A DNA stretch of 64,000 nucleotides, taken from NCBI GenBank assembly GCA_024305405.1, contig JAKNDB010000075.1, forward strand, positions 310,001 to 374,000, written 5' to 3'. Positions 27,001 to 40,063 of this stretch are shown here, piece by piece (the first letter of the stretch is position 1; each line of letters begins with the position of its first letter). The notes below the pieces were generated by a model. It saw only the letters and a program-made list of their open reading frames with translations, was not told where the DNA came from and made no database searches. The translations under genes were made by a program, and so were the position numbers. This DNA is from Dirofilaria immitis (lineage: Eukaryota; Nematoda; Chromadorea; Rhabditida; Onchocercidae).

Positions 27001-30000
27001 TCATTTACTTTAGTTGAAAGTTTCAAACATTTAGTATGAAACATCGAATAGATCATAATGATAGAAGTCTGAAATATTATAGTTGTAATGGTATAGAATA
27101 ATATTTTAAATAATTGTAGGTCATGCCAATTTTGGACCAACTAGAAAAAGAATATAGTATAAGTTCAAAAGATTGGTGTCAAATTAGAACTGGTGAAGAT
27201 GCAAAGGATCGAGCTCATCATATGTCAAGCTTATTATCAAAACATATGGAATATAAGGAAAGGTTTTAAAGGTCTGTTTACTTCTCTTATTTTAATTTAC
27301 TTGTATAGTTTGCCATAAATTGTAAATTATGCCAGTCATTGATAGTAGATTTTTTTCGATCCTTATTATCAGAAATGATTATCAAAATGAAGTACAATAT
27401 TCAAAAATAAAGTACTAAAATTACAGGGTTGTTCATATGGACAAAAACATCGGAAATGTTCCTGAAATATATTCGACGTTGTGAAGCATCTTCAGAACAT
27501 ATAAGGTTGCATGAAACGCGACTTCTGGCTCTCAAGGAAAACCTTCGTAAACGACAAATGAAAATCCTGGACTTATGGATGCGGAAAAAACAGCAGCTTG
27601 ATCGATGTCATGAAGCATGTCTTCTTGAAGCCACGGCAGCTGAGGTTTTGTTTTCGTTTTTGTCAAGAATTGTGATTCCTGCGCAACTTATAGTTTGAGA
27701 TTCAAATTAATTTTTGCAGAATGCTGAATGGATAGGTATTGAAGGTGAAGCGTTTTTAAAGCGTTGTTTGGAAAGGCAATTAAACATAGCAGATCGAGAA
27801 AGTCTTGAAGCATATATGGATGAATATATGACTTTCAAGGCTGAAGCAAAGGTTTCTTTTTCATTTAACAATAGTAAAAGTTTGTACACAGTAATTTCTC
27901 ATCTCTCCATTCTTAACATTAAAAAAAATATAAAATTGGAAAGAAATAAATGCAGAATATTGAAATTGATCATCTCGGTTTTGTGCTTTTTTTCCAGCAA
28001 AAAGATTGAAAGTTCGAATGATGCTTGAATTAGCTGAAAAATTCCTATCCACGCTAGATCATCATTGTAATGCTATCGAACGAAAAATGTTTGATGTACG
28101 ATCAAGCTATGAAGATTTTTCCATGCGCCTTGCCAACTACGAAAATTTACTTTCCGAAGCACTTGGGCGAAAATTAGATGTAAATAAAGCGGTTGGTTAA
28201 TCAAGAATGCATTCATTTAATTATATCTCTTCTTCATAAATATTTATATTTTTATATTTCATGTATTTTTAAACGGTAGGCATTCTTTTATATTTATTTG
28301 CGAAATCTTAATCGTTTACAGAAGGATGAATTTTCGTTGGACAGAAAAAGTGATTCGAATATTGAAGCAAAAATTGAAGTGGAACGATTAGCTAATGAAG
28401 AAAAACGTAAGATGAGGTAAATTATTAAATGTCTTGTTTCATTGGAAAACGGCATATTTGGTGTTATTTATATGCTGTATGTTTTATATGTTATCTATAT
28501 CTCAAAATTTTGTTTGGTGCTTTATGCTAATCGGAATGTTTTTTCTTTTTTTTTTTCAAATTTAGAATGTTTATGCGTATTCGGTATATATTTTGGAATT
28601 TTGCTATGTCAAGAACTGTTATAAATTTTCATTCTTAATATCCTTTTTCCTTTCAGGGAACCAATGATGGAATTAATCAAATCTGAGAAAGATTATATTG
28701 AAGATTTGCATAAATGTATAAAATATTACCTAAACGCATATCATGCAGCAAACGATACATTACCCTTCGCAATTCGAGATAAAGAAAAGGAAATTTTCAG
28801 CAATATTGAACAACTGTATAAATTTCATAATGAGTAAGTTTTTAGTATTCCAACAACTAAAAATTATCTTCTTCAATTTAGAAAACATCAGTTTATATTC
28901 ATTACTGTAGTTTAGTGAATTGTTTTATCCGCTATCCGAGTAAAAAGTATTATTATTGGCCTTTGCTATTAATTAAAAAATTTCTCTGAGCCGAAAGAAA
29001 TATTTGTCATGTTTGTCCTATTGAATAAAAAGTGATTTATCCATCGCTTTTACTATGATTAAAGAACGAAGATTTACTAATCCCAGAATTTATGCTCCGG
29101 AACATATTAAATTATGTAAAATATGTGGCTCATTTATTTATGCTTTCATCAGTTTCGCTATTTCATGGAATAAATGATAAGGGAAATTAAGTTTAAGGGA
29201 GTTTGTAAATTAAAATGAATCCACATATTTTTCGGGAAGCGTTACATTTGTAATTATTTTCATTTAAAATTTCCGAAATAAAGTTATAAATTGTATCCTT
29301 TGAAATCAATATTTTAGGATCTTTCTGCCAGAATTGATCAAACACGAAAATGATCCAGAGGATGTAGGCTATTGTTTCATATTTTCCGTCGAAATGTTAA
29401 ATACTTTATATACGGAATATTGTGTCAACAAAGAACAAAATAATTATATTATCGCATTACCGGAAGCTATGCAATTTTTTCGGTTAGTATGATTTCCATG
29501 CATTTTCTCAAAAATAAAATATTGTTTTCCTTTTTAATGTAGCAGTAAATTAGGTTAAACGAAATTTTAAAATTTATTCAGTCACGGACTGTCGTACTAC
29601 TGAAGCGATATTTAATGATTACTATTCAATGAAAAGAAGATAATTATATTCGAAAGGGTTTCAAAAAAGCAGTCAATTTCTGCAGATGCATTTTGTTTGA
29701 ATAATCAAATTATTTGCGATATGTTTTAAATTTCATATAAAATTTCGGTATTTCAATGTGTTAAAGCAGATATACATTCATCTTTCTTCATTAGTCGAAA
29801 CTAGAATGAGAATTAGTACTCGTAATTATTTTGAGAAAGTAATTCATTCTATGTTCTAATAATTTTTCTCATTGCAAATTTCAATTCTACTTTCTTTAAG
29901 TATTTAGGATTTTTTTCTTAAAATCTCATCTTGTTTTCTTCTAGGAAATTCGAGAAAGAAATGGTTTGGAACATAGCCAGGACTTGTCATCTTTGGTGAT

Positions 30001-33000
30001 CAAACCTGTTCAACGAATTACACGATATCGTTTAATGCTTGAACAATTGCTGAAAAATTGCAAGAATAATGTTGACGAAATCAAGGTATTTTTTCTTGAT
30101 TTTTGAATGATCAATTATTAATGAGGAAAAAATCTGGCTGAAATATGCTTTCAGAATACTGCTTTTTAAAGTAGACTATTATAGAGTTCGGTCGATAGCA
30201 TTAGAAGAGATAAGTGATTATTTCTATTGTCTAACCATATTATATCGATAAAAAGGATGAAATTGTAAATGTTGAAATCATCAAGTATATTATTTCATAT
30301 TCGAAAAACATTGTGAAACAATTTACTTTACTATTACAATAATTCATATTGTCAAATAAGATTTGATAATCTTATAGTGTGGGATTATTTATAACAAATA
30401 TCAAAGGCCGTTTTTCAATAATTTGAAAGAAATTTTCATCTCTATTTAAAAATTTTGCAGGAAGCCTATGATGTAGTCGTTAGCGTACCGCGACGAGCTA
30501 ATGATCTCATGCATCTCGGCAATTTCGAAAATTATGAGGTAAAGTTCTTTTATTTATTAAAAAATTATCCTATGCAAATTGTTTGGCAATGTGGTTATAT
30601 ATATTGTACAACAACTGGATAGTAATTAAGTTGGCTCGAAATGTGACGATATGTGTTGCATTTCGTTTGTTTAGGGAATCTTATCCACTGAACGAGTAAC
30701 CTACTGAAATAGTTTATTTAGGGATTTAATGACTTTCAATTGACTGTTCAGATCACATTCCATCGTATTTTTGGGAATTTTACTATCATCTCTATAATTT
30801 CATATGATGGTATAGAATAATGCGTCATTTGAATAGAAATTCAAATATTTTTATTTAAGGAATTAAATTTTTGGAAATTTTCTTTAGAAAGATCTCAGCA
30901 CTCTTTCTATACTTTGCATTACTGTGTTGCTGAAGTATTACATTCACACAAGCATACCTGTTTAATATATATATTTTCTTCTATGCAAGCTGCTTTCATT
31001 AATTCATCGAAATAAAGATATAAATTTTTCCAGAAACTCGGTGTTCTTGGTGATTTCGTGATGCAGGAATCATTTCTAGTTTGGGATCCAAAAGCATATT
31101 TTAAAAGGGGCGAGAACGGCAAGTTTTCTTGTTTGAGCTCTGCGTTGTATTCGCCAAGAAAACGGAATTATCAAGTCGAGCAATTAAATATACTTACAAA
31201 ACCCATTTAATGGCAAGTGTTTTAATATTTAGAAAGAAAAAACAATTAAATAATTCATATTGAAGACTGTAGAAAAGGCAAATCAGGAATAAAGAGATGT
31301 TCCGACTCTTTTTCTTCTTTTCAGAAATAAACAGATTAACTTGACCTTGATTAATAATCTTTTTTTGGCATATCCTATTTATAATGTTTTGGGCAAATTC
31401 TGTTTACCACTTATTATCGATCAATAATATCGAAGAAAATTTAAATATTCAGAGTAATTTATGCCTCAAAATAGTATGTTCTAGAAAATTTTAAAAATTC
31501 TCACTATAATATTCTGTGTCTAATCATTTTAGTTGGCTGAAATTAATGTTTGTGAGCATGTCGAAGGTGATTCAAGTAAATTTGCATTGCGTCAAGGAAA
31601 TGAGCCAAATACAGAAATGCGTACAGAGCTGAAAGCAACTAACGAACAATGCAAAGTTCATTGGGTGAAGAAGATTCGTGAATTGATGCAAGGATTGATG
31701 ACTGCTAATTTCGGTATTCCAATTTTCGATATCATAATCATTTGATGAGGAATTTTTCCAAAAATTTTGAGTGAAGCAGTCGACGTAGATTCTCTGTAGA
31801 AATGATCAACCTTTTTATCATTGATCATGAAAAATCTTTCAGATATGAGGCAAATACCTGCTCGAAATTCAGGCACTACAACTACGACATCGGTATCAGA
31901 TCGAACATCGAAGGATAGTGATAGTTTACCGACAAGTAACGAGGATAGAAATTCCTTACGTAGTTGCGCTTCATCAAATAGTAATCACAATTTGGAGGTT
32001 TGATTCTTTAGCTGGTCTTTTTTTTCTTTATCAAATTTTATCATATTATTACTGAGCAATGATTTTATCGCGTTTGCTACATATGTAGCATAATGTTAAC
32101 TTTGAGTAACAAATTATAAACTAGTAGAGTTATATTAATATATTAAATCTAAAAATGAAGAAATGAAATTGCCAGTTGCTGAAGCTTTATCCTGCTTTAT
32201 ATTTCACTTACGGTCATTATTGGTTGTGAACTACAAGTTAACATGTCCTAATACTTCCATTAATGCAGTATTATGCATTTGTAATCATTCGGAATTAGAG
32301 AATGTATATTTTTGATGGACTGACAAGCGCAGATGTCCATTTTTGCCATCTGTCGACCTTGAATTAAGCATCAAAAATGGTTCTGAATTTTTCGAATAAC
32401 TTCTAAATTCTGACCATGGGTGAATTTGCGGAAAGTATCTTCTTCATTTTATTGATTCATTCATTTAATTCATCCTCTAATGATGGGTCAACTCGATATT
32501 CGGTATCCAAAAATTGACGGAGTGATAAGTTTTTTAAATCTTGTGTTTTAAAGTTTGTTATTGTTATTGTTGACTTCTTTTGTTTTCCTATTTGGCAATC
32601 GATATGAAGGGGCAGAAAATAATGAGTGTATGCCCAAAAATTTAAGGGTAATTCATGAATGTGCATGCATGCATCCATCCAAAGAGAGAAAAATGTCAGA
32701 TGGAAGAAGATGAATAGAGCGAATCGAAGATCGAAGTTGCGTGATTGAGAGCTTGATTGCAATTTCCAAAGAACTGGAGTGGGTTAAAAAAAAAAAAAAC
32801 GATTAAGAATTACAGAGGACTATTCGTTAAGTTTGAAATTTTAGATGTAAACAACTATTGCTTTTCATTTTTTCAAAGTTTATAATTTGAATATGATTAT
32901 TTAGGGAGATAAATGAATAATTTGATGAGATATTTATTTCATTAGTTTCTTATCAATTATTCATTTTAAATTGAAATGGAAAAAGCAATTCATTATATGA

Positions 33001-33879
33001 TATTATTATTAACCTTATGATGTGCAATAAAATACCATAAAATTATGCGATATTTTAATCGGACAATTGATTTCCTATTTTTTTTTTTGTTCTAATTAAT
33101 AAGGGAAAAATAGATGAAAAGTAAAAGATGTAAAATATAGTTATGATGAGCTTCAGGAATAGGATTATCTGGGAGCAGCTGCTATTTTACTTGTGGAAAG
33201 TGAAGAATAGAAAAATCCATTAGAATTATTTGGATCTGTACTTCCCGTATTTTTGGGTTTGAGAGTTGATGTAAAGTGGATGGAGGAATGAAGGGACTTG
33301 TAACATTTATCACTTATTTACTGTTAATACTATATTACGTAAGATGAGATTAGATAGTGGAAGGAAAAAGTAAAAGACGAAAAAGAAAAATGAATAAATG
33401 AATGAAAATAATGAATGAATGAAGAGAATGAAAAGAATGAAATGGATGAATGAATGAAATGAATAAATGAAATGAATGAATGAAATGAGTAAAAATAGTC
33501 GAAGGAGGAAAAGTTAAATTGGCTAAAAGTTAGAGTAAAAAAGACTATTTTTTCTTTATTTTTTTCAATTCTTTTCTATTCCCACTAGCACTTATATATA
33601 TGCTCCTTTTTTGTTGTTAAAACAAAAGGTTCATTTCTTTAAAATTTCCCTTTACTCCTTCTTATCTTTTTGTTTTCTAAATATTCATTCAAGAATTAAC
33701 TAAAGTAGAAGTAAGTGGCTTATCATTTACTGATATTTCTTGAGAAAGGCGGAGATAAGGGGTATTAGTGTAGAGTATTTATTACAAAGCATACTATGTA
33801 AGAATAAGCAAAGAATGATGGAAAAAGGGATGGATTGTAGATATTGTAGATAATGCGAAACTCATTCATTAATTAATTA

Positions 33880-33914
<35 letters not shown>

Positions 33915-36900
33915 CGTCTATTTACTTAATTCATTGGTTTGTTTATTTTGGCGTATGAAATATAAATAACAAGCAATGAGAAAATGAAAAGTTAGGATAG
34001 TATGTCCATTTATTGATGTGTTAATTTATTCATTTAAATTTATTTGCATTATATAAAATTTACTGAGTGTCTAGACATTCATGTGTGCTAAAACTGTCTT
34101 AATGAAAATTGATAATGGAAGAAAGTATGTTTTATTGGAAGGCATTCGATAGTTGATATTGGTTGGAAAAAGGTATTAACTTAAGCGAAAAGAAAGGAAG
34201 AAAAGTTGATGTATGTGGAGAGTCAAAAGTGTAGTGATATTTTCTTTCGGGAAAAGGAAGATTTGTTTTCGGAAGAAAAAAAATTGGACGAAATGGATGA
34301 GCATCATTTTAGAAAGAAAAAGAAGATAGGATAATATTGAGCTATGTATCAACATTTTCATGAAGGCTTGTTTGGTTGAAGCCCAGTTTGATGAAACGAA
34401 GCTTAGCCTAGGCTTATATTGACATCACAGTTAGATTAAGCATTCGAAAGAGACCAACTCTTGCCATAAATTGTTTGCAACTCTTCTTTTCAACAAATGA
34501 ATGCCGTTATCCATCTGGCATATTTTAATCGTTCAAGCAATTTCAAGTTCTTATCCAAAAATTCCAGCTAGATTTTTGCTTTGCATTTTGCAATATTATC
34601 TCTTATATCAACAATGATATAAAAATTTATAGCTTCATCAGGACGCAGTTATCTAAATTTATTTGACTATTATTGAAGGCATAAAGAAGCAAAGATTATA
34701 AAAGGAATGTAAGTAAAAAGTGGGAATTAAATTGAAGCAAAACGTTAATTATTGCTTCAATCTGATTATATTAAAAAATATCTACTGATTGCCGATAAGC
34801 GTTCGTTATTCATCCTAGTTACGCCTGGTGTATTATTGGTGCTGTTATTATAATCACCAGTTTGTATTGTTATTCGATGTCACTTTCGCAAGATAATTTA
34901 CTGCGTGGTAAGCAACGGTCCTCATTAAGACATATCAGGATACGAAAATTACCATCACCATTACGACTTTTTTCATCCTTGCTGCAACATTTCTGCCATA
35001 AACGATCTTCTCATCATGAACATAACGTTCCACCGGTTTGTTTATTTATTAATCTGTTGTAGTTTGCTTTAAATAATCAAATTTTGCGACGTAATAAATG
35101 AATTGATTTTTCGAATTCCGAAATTTCATTTTGTTTAAATACACGCAAAGTTTGGTGTTTTCATTTTTATTTTTTTGTGGAAGTGGCGCTAATTTATTAG
35201 CATAGAAATTATTATTTGGTCGAAATAAATATATTTATAAAAAATATTGTTAAGAGTAGCAGTGGATTATGAATATTTGACAGTAGCTTTAATGAAAATT
35301 TATTTTATTGCAGCAGTTATTTTTAGCGCATTCGACCATTTCTTTCTTTTTTAATTTTTTTTTAAGATTATTTCAAAGATATATTTGTGGAATATATTTT
35401 ACATAATTCATAGCAAGATTGCAAGAGAAGTAGTATCGTTGTTATATGAAGAAAATGCGAAGGATTATTTTCGGAGTTATTGGAGAAATTAAACTTCAGG
35501 AGAAATTTTTAAAAATAGAATAGTGGAATGAATAAAATTTTGAAAATTAGAATTAGATATTAGATGATATTAAAGAAGGATGAAAGAGTAAAATGTATTT
35601 TCTAGAAATTTTTTTTCCTCAAAAAATAAAGAAAGGAAGGAGAAATATTAATTTTGCATTTTTCATTAAGTAATAAAACTTGTCATTAATTTTTTATCCT
35701 CTTTTATAACTTATAGTTATTGTTTAGCCTTCATATTATAAAGTTTATTGCAAATTTTATTACTTTATTATAAATTTTTATTTTATTTCTGTTTAGTAAT
35801 TCTAAAAATTATATTAATAAAAAAATATGGTTAGTTAATAAAAATTAATAGTTTTTTTCTTTTTTCATTAAATTAAAATAGATTTGGAATGTTAAAAAAT
35901 TGTAATCTTTGTGATTTATAGAAGAAAAATGAAAAAAATTGAAAGCTTGTTAATAACATATATTTCCTTATGAGATAATACTAATAATAATAATGGTAAT
36001 AATAATGATATTATGTCATTATTATAAATAGTACATCAAGTGCTCGAGAAAGTAAAGTTTTAGTGTCATTTGATGGATAATAATGTAAATTATATGGCTT
36101 CTTTTTATATTCCAATATTTTGCATTATATACTTATTTCCCAGTAGGCTGCAATTTTATTCTTTAGTAATAAATGGATAGAAATTCTCTTTTTTTCTTCA
36201 TTTTTCTTTTTCAGTTTTGTTTCAGAAATGATAAATAAAAAGAATGAAGTAGAATTTGTGTGAATTAGTGTCTTTAAAAGCTTAATTTAATAGTAATTTT
36301 GTATTATTATCAATGAAAAAAACGAAAGATTGAAATGATACTCTTATCTTAAAAGAAAAATGAAGGAAGAAAATAATAAATCATAATATATTTTTGTTTT
36401 TGTTGTTAAATGAAAAGAAATTGTAAGAAAGATGATAAGGAAAGTTGTAATTGATATAGTATTGCAAATGATAATTTAATTTTCTTGCTGATAACAATTT
36501 ATTCGTCATTTATTTTATGATAGATGGTTCATTTGATATTGGCAAAAATTTAAATAAATAGTAATTAAAAAGTTTCATGAAATTTCTATCAGAATAATAA
36601 TGCATGAACAAAAAAACGAATAGGATGATGACTCTGAAGGATATTTCCCATGACTTGTTATTTGGTAGAATAATTTAATAATGAATTTTTCAATTGTAAT
36701 AAAATTTAAATTTGAAAATGTTGAAGATATTCTAGGTTTTTCAAATATTGGCTGTTTATGAAACAAATGATAAATATAAGGTACGGTAGGATGACTCTTG
36801 TGGATATGAAAATAAAGCCATACAAATGTTGATTGTGATAAATGCTATCTTTTTATACTACTTATATTTTTTGTCTAAATTTCAATAATGCTTCGAAAAT

Positions 36901-39900
36901 TTGCTATATTTTTTTTGCTTTTATTGATGTTAGAATTAGTTTTAACATTTTTATTTAATAATGCTTATTCAATTTATATTAATTAGATCATTAAGTATTA
37001 AAATAATATCCGAGTAATTATTGAATTTTGTAGATTTAAGGAGAAGGAGGAAGTCATTATTATTATTATTATGGAAGTTTGGTTAAATTTTACAATTTAA
37101 GATAGTTAATAAAATTGAATGATGCTGCATTTTTGAGCAAAGATATTTTAATTAATGATATTCCAATCATAATGCTTATAATACTTCTTTACCCATTTAT
37201 TTGTTATGAATTTTTAGCATTCAAGATTATATTTATATTATTTTGAATTCTATACACTTTTTGATTTCTTTTTTGACTGAATAATAGTAATAAAATTGGA
37301 ACTTAAATTAAATGAACAGTAAATATTAATACTACGAATAGTACGAATTTTTATAATCAGTATTTTTCTCATTATTCTTTCAGTACTCCCGTTCCTCTTG
37401 AATCATCAACCTTTCGTTTGGAAATATTTTGATTAATGTTTCACATTTTCGATATCTAATGTTTCCTTTCAACTTATTAATATTTTTATTTAGAATTCGA
37501 TGATATTTAAAGCAGATAAGAAAGGGTTTAATGTAGAAATTTGATTCGCAAATAATAAGGATTTGCGAAAATTTGGTTAAAGTTAGTTTTAAATTAACTG
37601 AAATCAATTGGGAATTTGAGAATTGAATACAAAATTTGAAAGGAAAAAAAAGAAAATAAATGAGTTGAGCTAATTAAATGAAATAATCGAGAAGTTTTCA
37701 TCTTTTCTTCTAAAATTTGTAATAATGAAATAGGATATTAAAAAAATTGAAAAGAAAAATAAGTTATTATTGATAAGATTAGTTAAAAAATTTTTCAGTT
37801 AGTTAAATAATCAAGATACATGAAATCGAATGGGAAATTTTATTATATTTAACCAAAATTTTTAGATGGCAAAGTGATTATAAAATTTTAATTATGCAGT
37901 TGACTTATTCAATGCAACAAATATTAGTAATGGATTTATATAAAAAGATTGTCAACGGTGAATAATAATATATTGATATAATCGTTTATTTTATTATTCA
38001 GTTCTTGGGAAATTTATCTATTCAATTTATAGGTGAAGTAGTCTTGAGGAGTAATCCTTATTTAGCAGAAATAAGAATTTTTTGATAGATTTTTAAAATT
38101 TATTTAGCATTAAATATGTTGAGGGGAATAGTAAAGATTAGAAAAGAGGAACAAAAACATTTACATGATTGTTAGTTGCTGATGATTGATTTCTTAATTT
38201 TCATTGTTTACTTTTGAGTTTGTTTATTTTATACCACATTTTGTGGTTTGAACTTTAATTAAACTAGTTGCATGCAACTTCCTTTATAAATGGATTTTAA
38301 ATTGATAATTTCGATACAATAAAAAATTATTAGGAAATTTATCTGGAAAAAATAATTTTTTGTTAAATTTAATTCATTAAATTGATCGATGATAGTATAT
38401 ATCATCTCTTTCCAAATCACTCAATTCCAACGACGATTTTATAAAAATACTTATAATTTTTCATTTATATAGATTGTTAAAATAACTCTTATTTTTGTCA
38501 ATTTTATTTGGTTCATCTAATCTAATCAAAAATTTTTATTTGCTAATTGCAATGAGACTATTAATATATGGATCAGTCGTCATACGTTAATAATATCATA
38601 GAGTTTTTTTATCGAATGAGAAATTTCCATTTAATGCAAAATTAAATTAATTATCCATTTGATGGATGCCAAATAATAGTTTTTATTGGATTTGATACTG
38701 AATGTGGTGAAATAAAAGCTCAATTTTTAAATAAACTTAACATATATTTCTGCTATTACATTATGAGCTAGTCGTATTTGAATTTGCTGCTTGATATCAC
38801 TAATGATTGCTTCTATCATTTTTTTCACGAAATTTTACATTTATAAATTAATGATTTTTCGAAATTTCAAATACCTTAAAATAATAAATAATAATAGTTT
38901 TTAATCGAAAATACCAATAAATGAAAGGAAAATATAAGGCCAGGAATAGTTGTTGAATAAAAGAAATCAAATGAAATAATTTATATAACAATTTAAAATT
39001 AATATTTATTTTTAAATGAAAGTTCATTTTATACGAAGTATATACATATGAATTTAAAAACTTGCAAAATTTTTTTATTTTGTTTTAGAAATGAAACGAT
39101 ACTTTGTTATCTTTTACTTTTTGTTCTTTGTCTTTTACTTAAGTTTTGATTTTCACTTTTCTTATTTTCGCATTTCTGATAGAAAAATTTTTTTCTTTGT
39201 TTCTTTTTCCAATCTAATCTTTTTTTTCTTTTTTTCACTACTGAAAATTTCCTAATTTATATAGATTTCATTCTTTTTTTTCATTTCATTTAAAAAGTTA
39301 ATCTTAGTTTAAAATTATTCAATTAATATATTTAACAAGGATATGTCTCAAAGGATGAAAAATGATGATAGTAGTGTAAGATATGTTAAAAATATCAGTC
39401 AAATATATTCATTCCAATCAACGATATAAATATGCAGAAATTATTTATGCACGCATTATTACATAAACATATGTTAATGATTATATTTGTTAGGCTTGAA
39501 GATATGTATTATTCCTAGATTTATTTTCTATTTTGGTTAGTTGTTAGATGTATCATCTTGTATTCTACTGCGATTATCGCCTGAGGATCATGAATTATTT
39601 AGGCTATGATTTGTTTAATTTCCTTACTCATCCATACTTTTATTCATTACCTTATTATTATTATTATTACTACTACTGCTACTACTATTATTGATACTAA
39701 TACTGCTATTGCAACTGTTGCTTTCTACTGCTGTTGAAATTTGTTGATGTTGTTGCAGTATTCTAAATTATTCTATGTGCTTCATTTGAAGTTTGAGTGA
39801 ATCATCGGCAATTTACTTCAGTTGAAAACATTTCTTCATATATAAGCTTTCTTTTGTTCAATTTCTCGTCGTCCTTTTTCATTTTGAACAATTTATTTAT

Positions 39901-39930
39901 CGTATTGACTATTACTACTACTAACTATTA

Positions 39931-40013
<83 letters not shown>

Positions 40014-40022
40014 AAACTGCTA

Positions 40023-40063
<41 letters not shown>

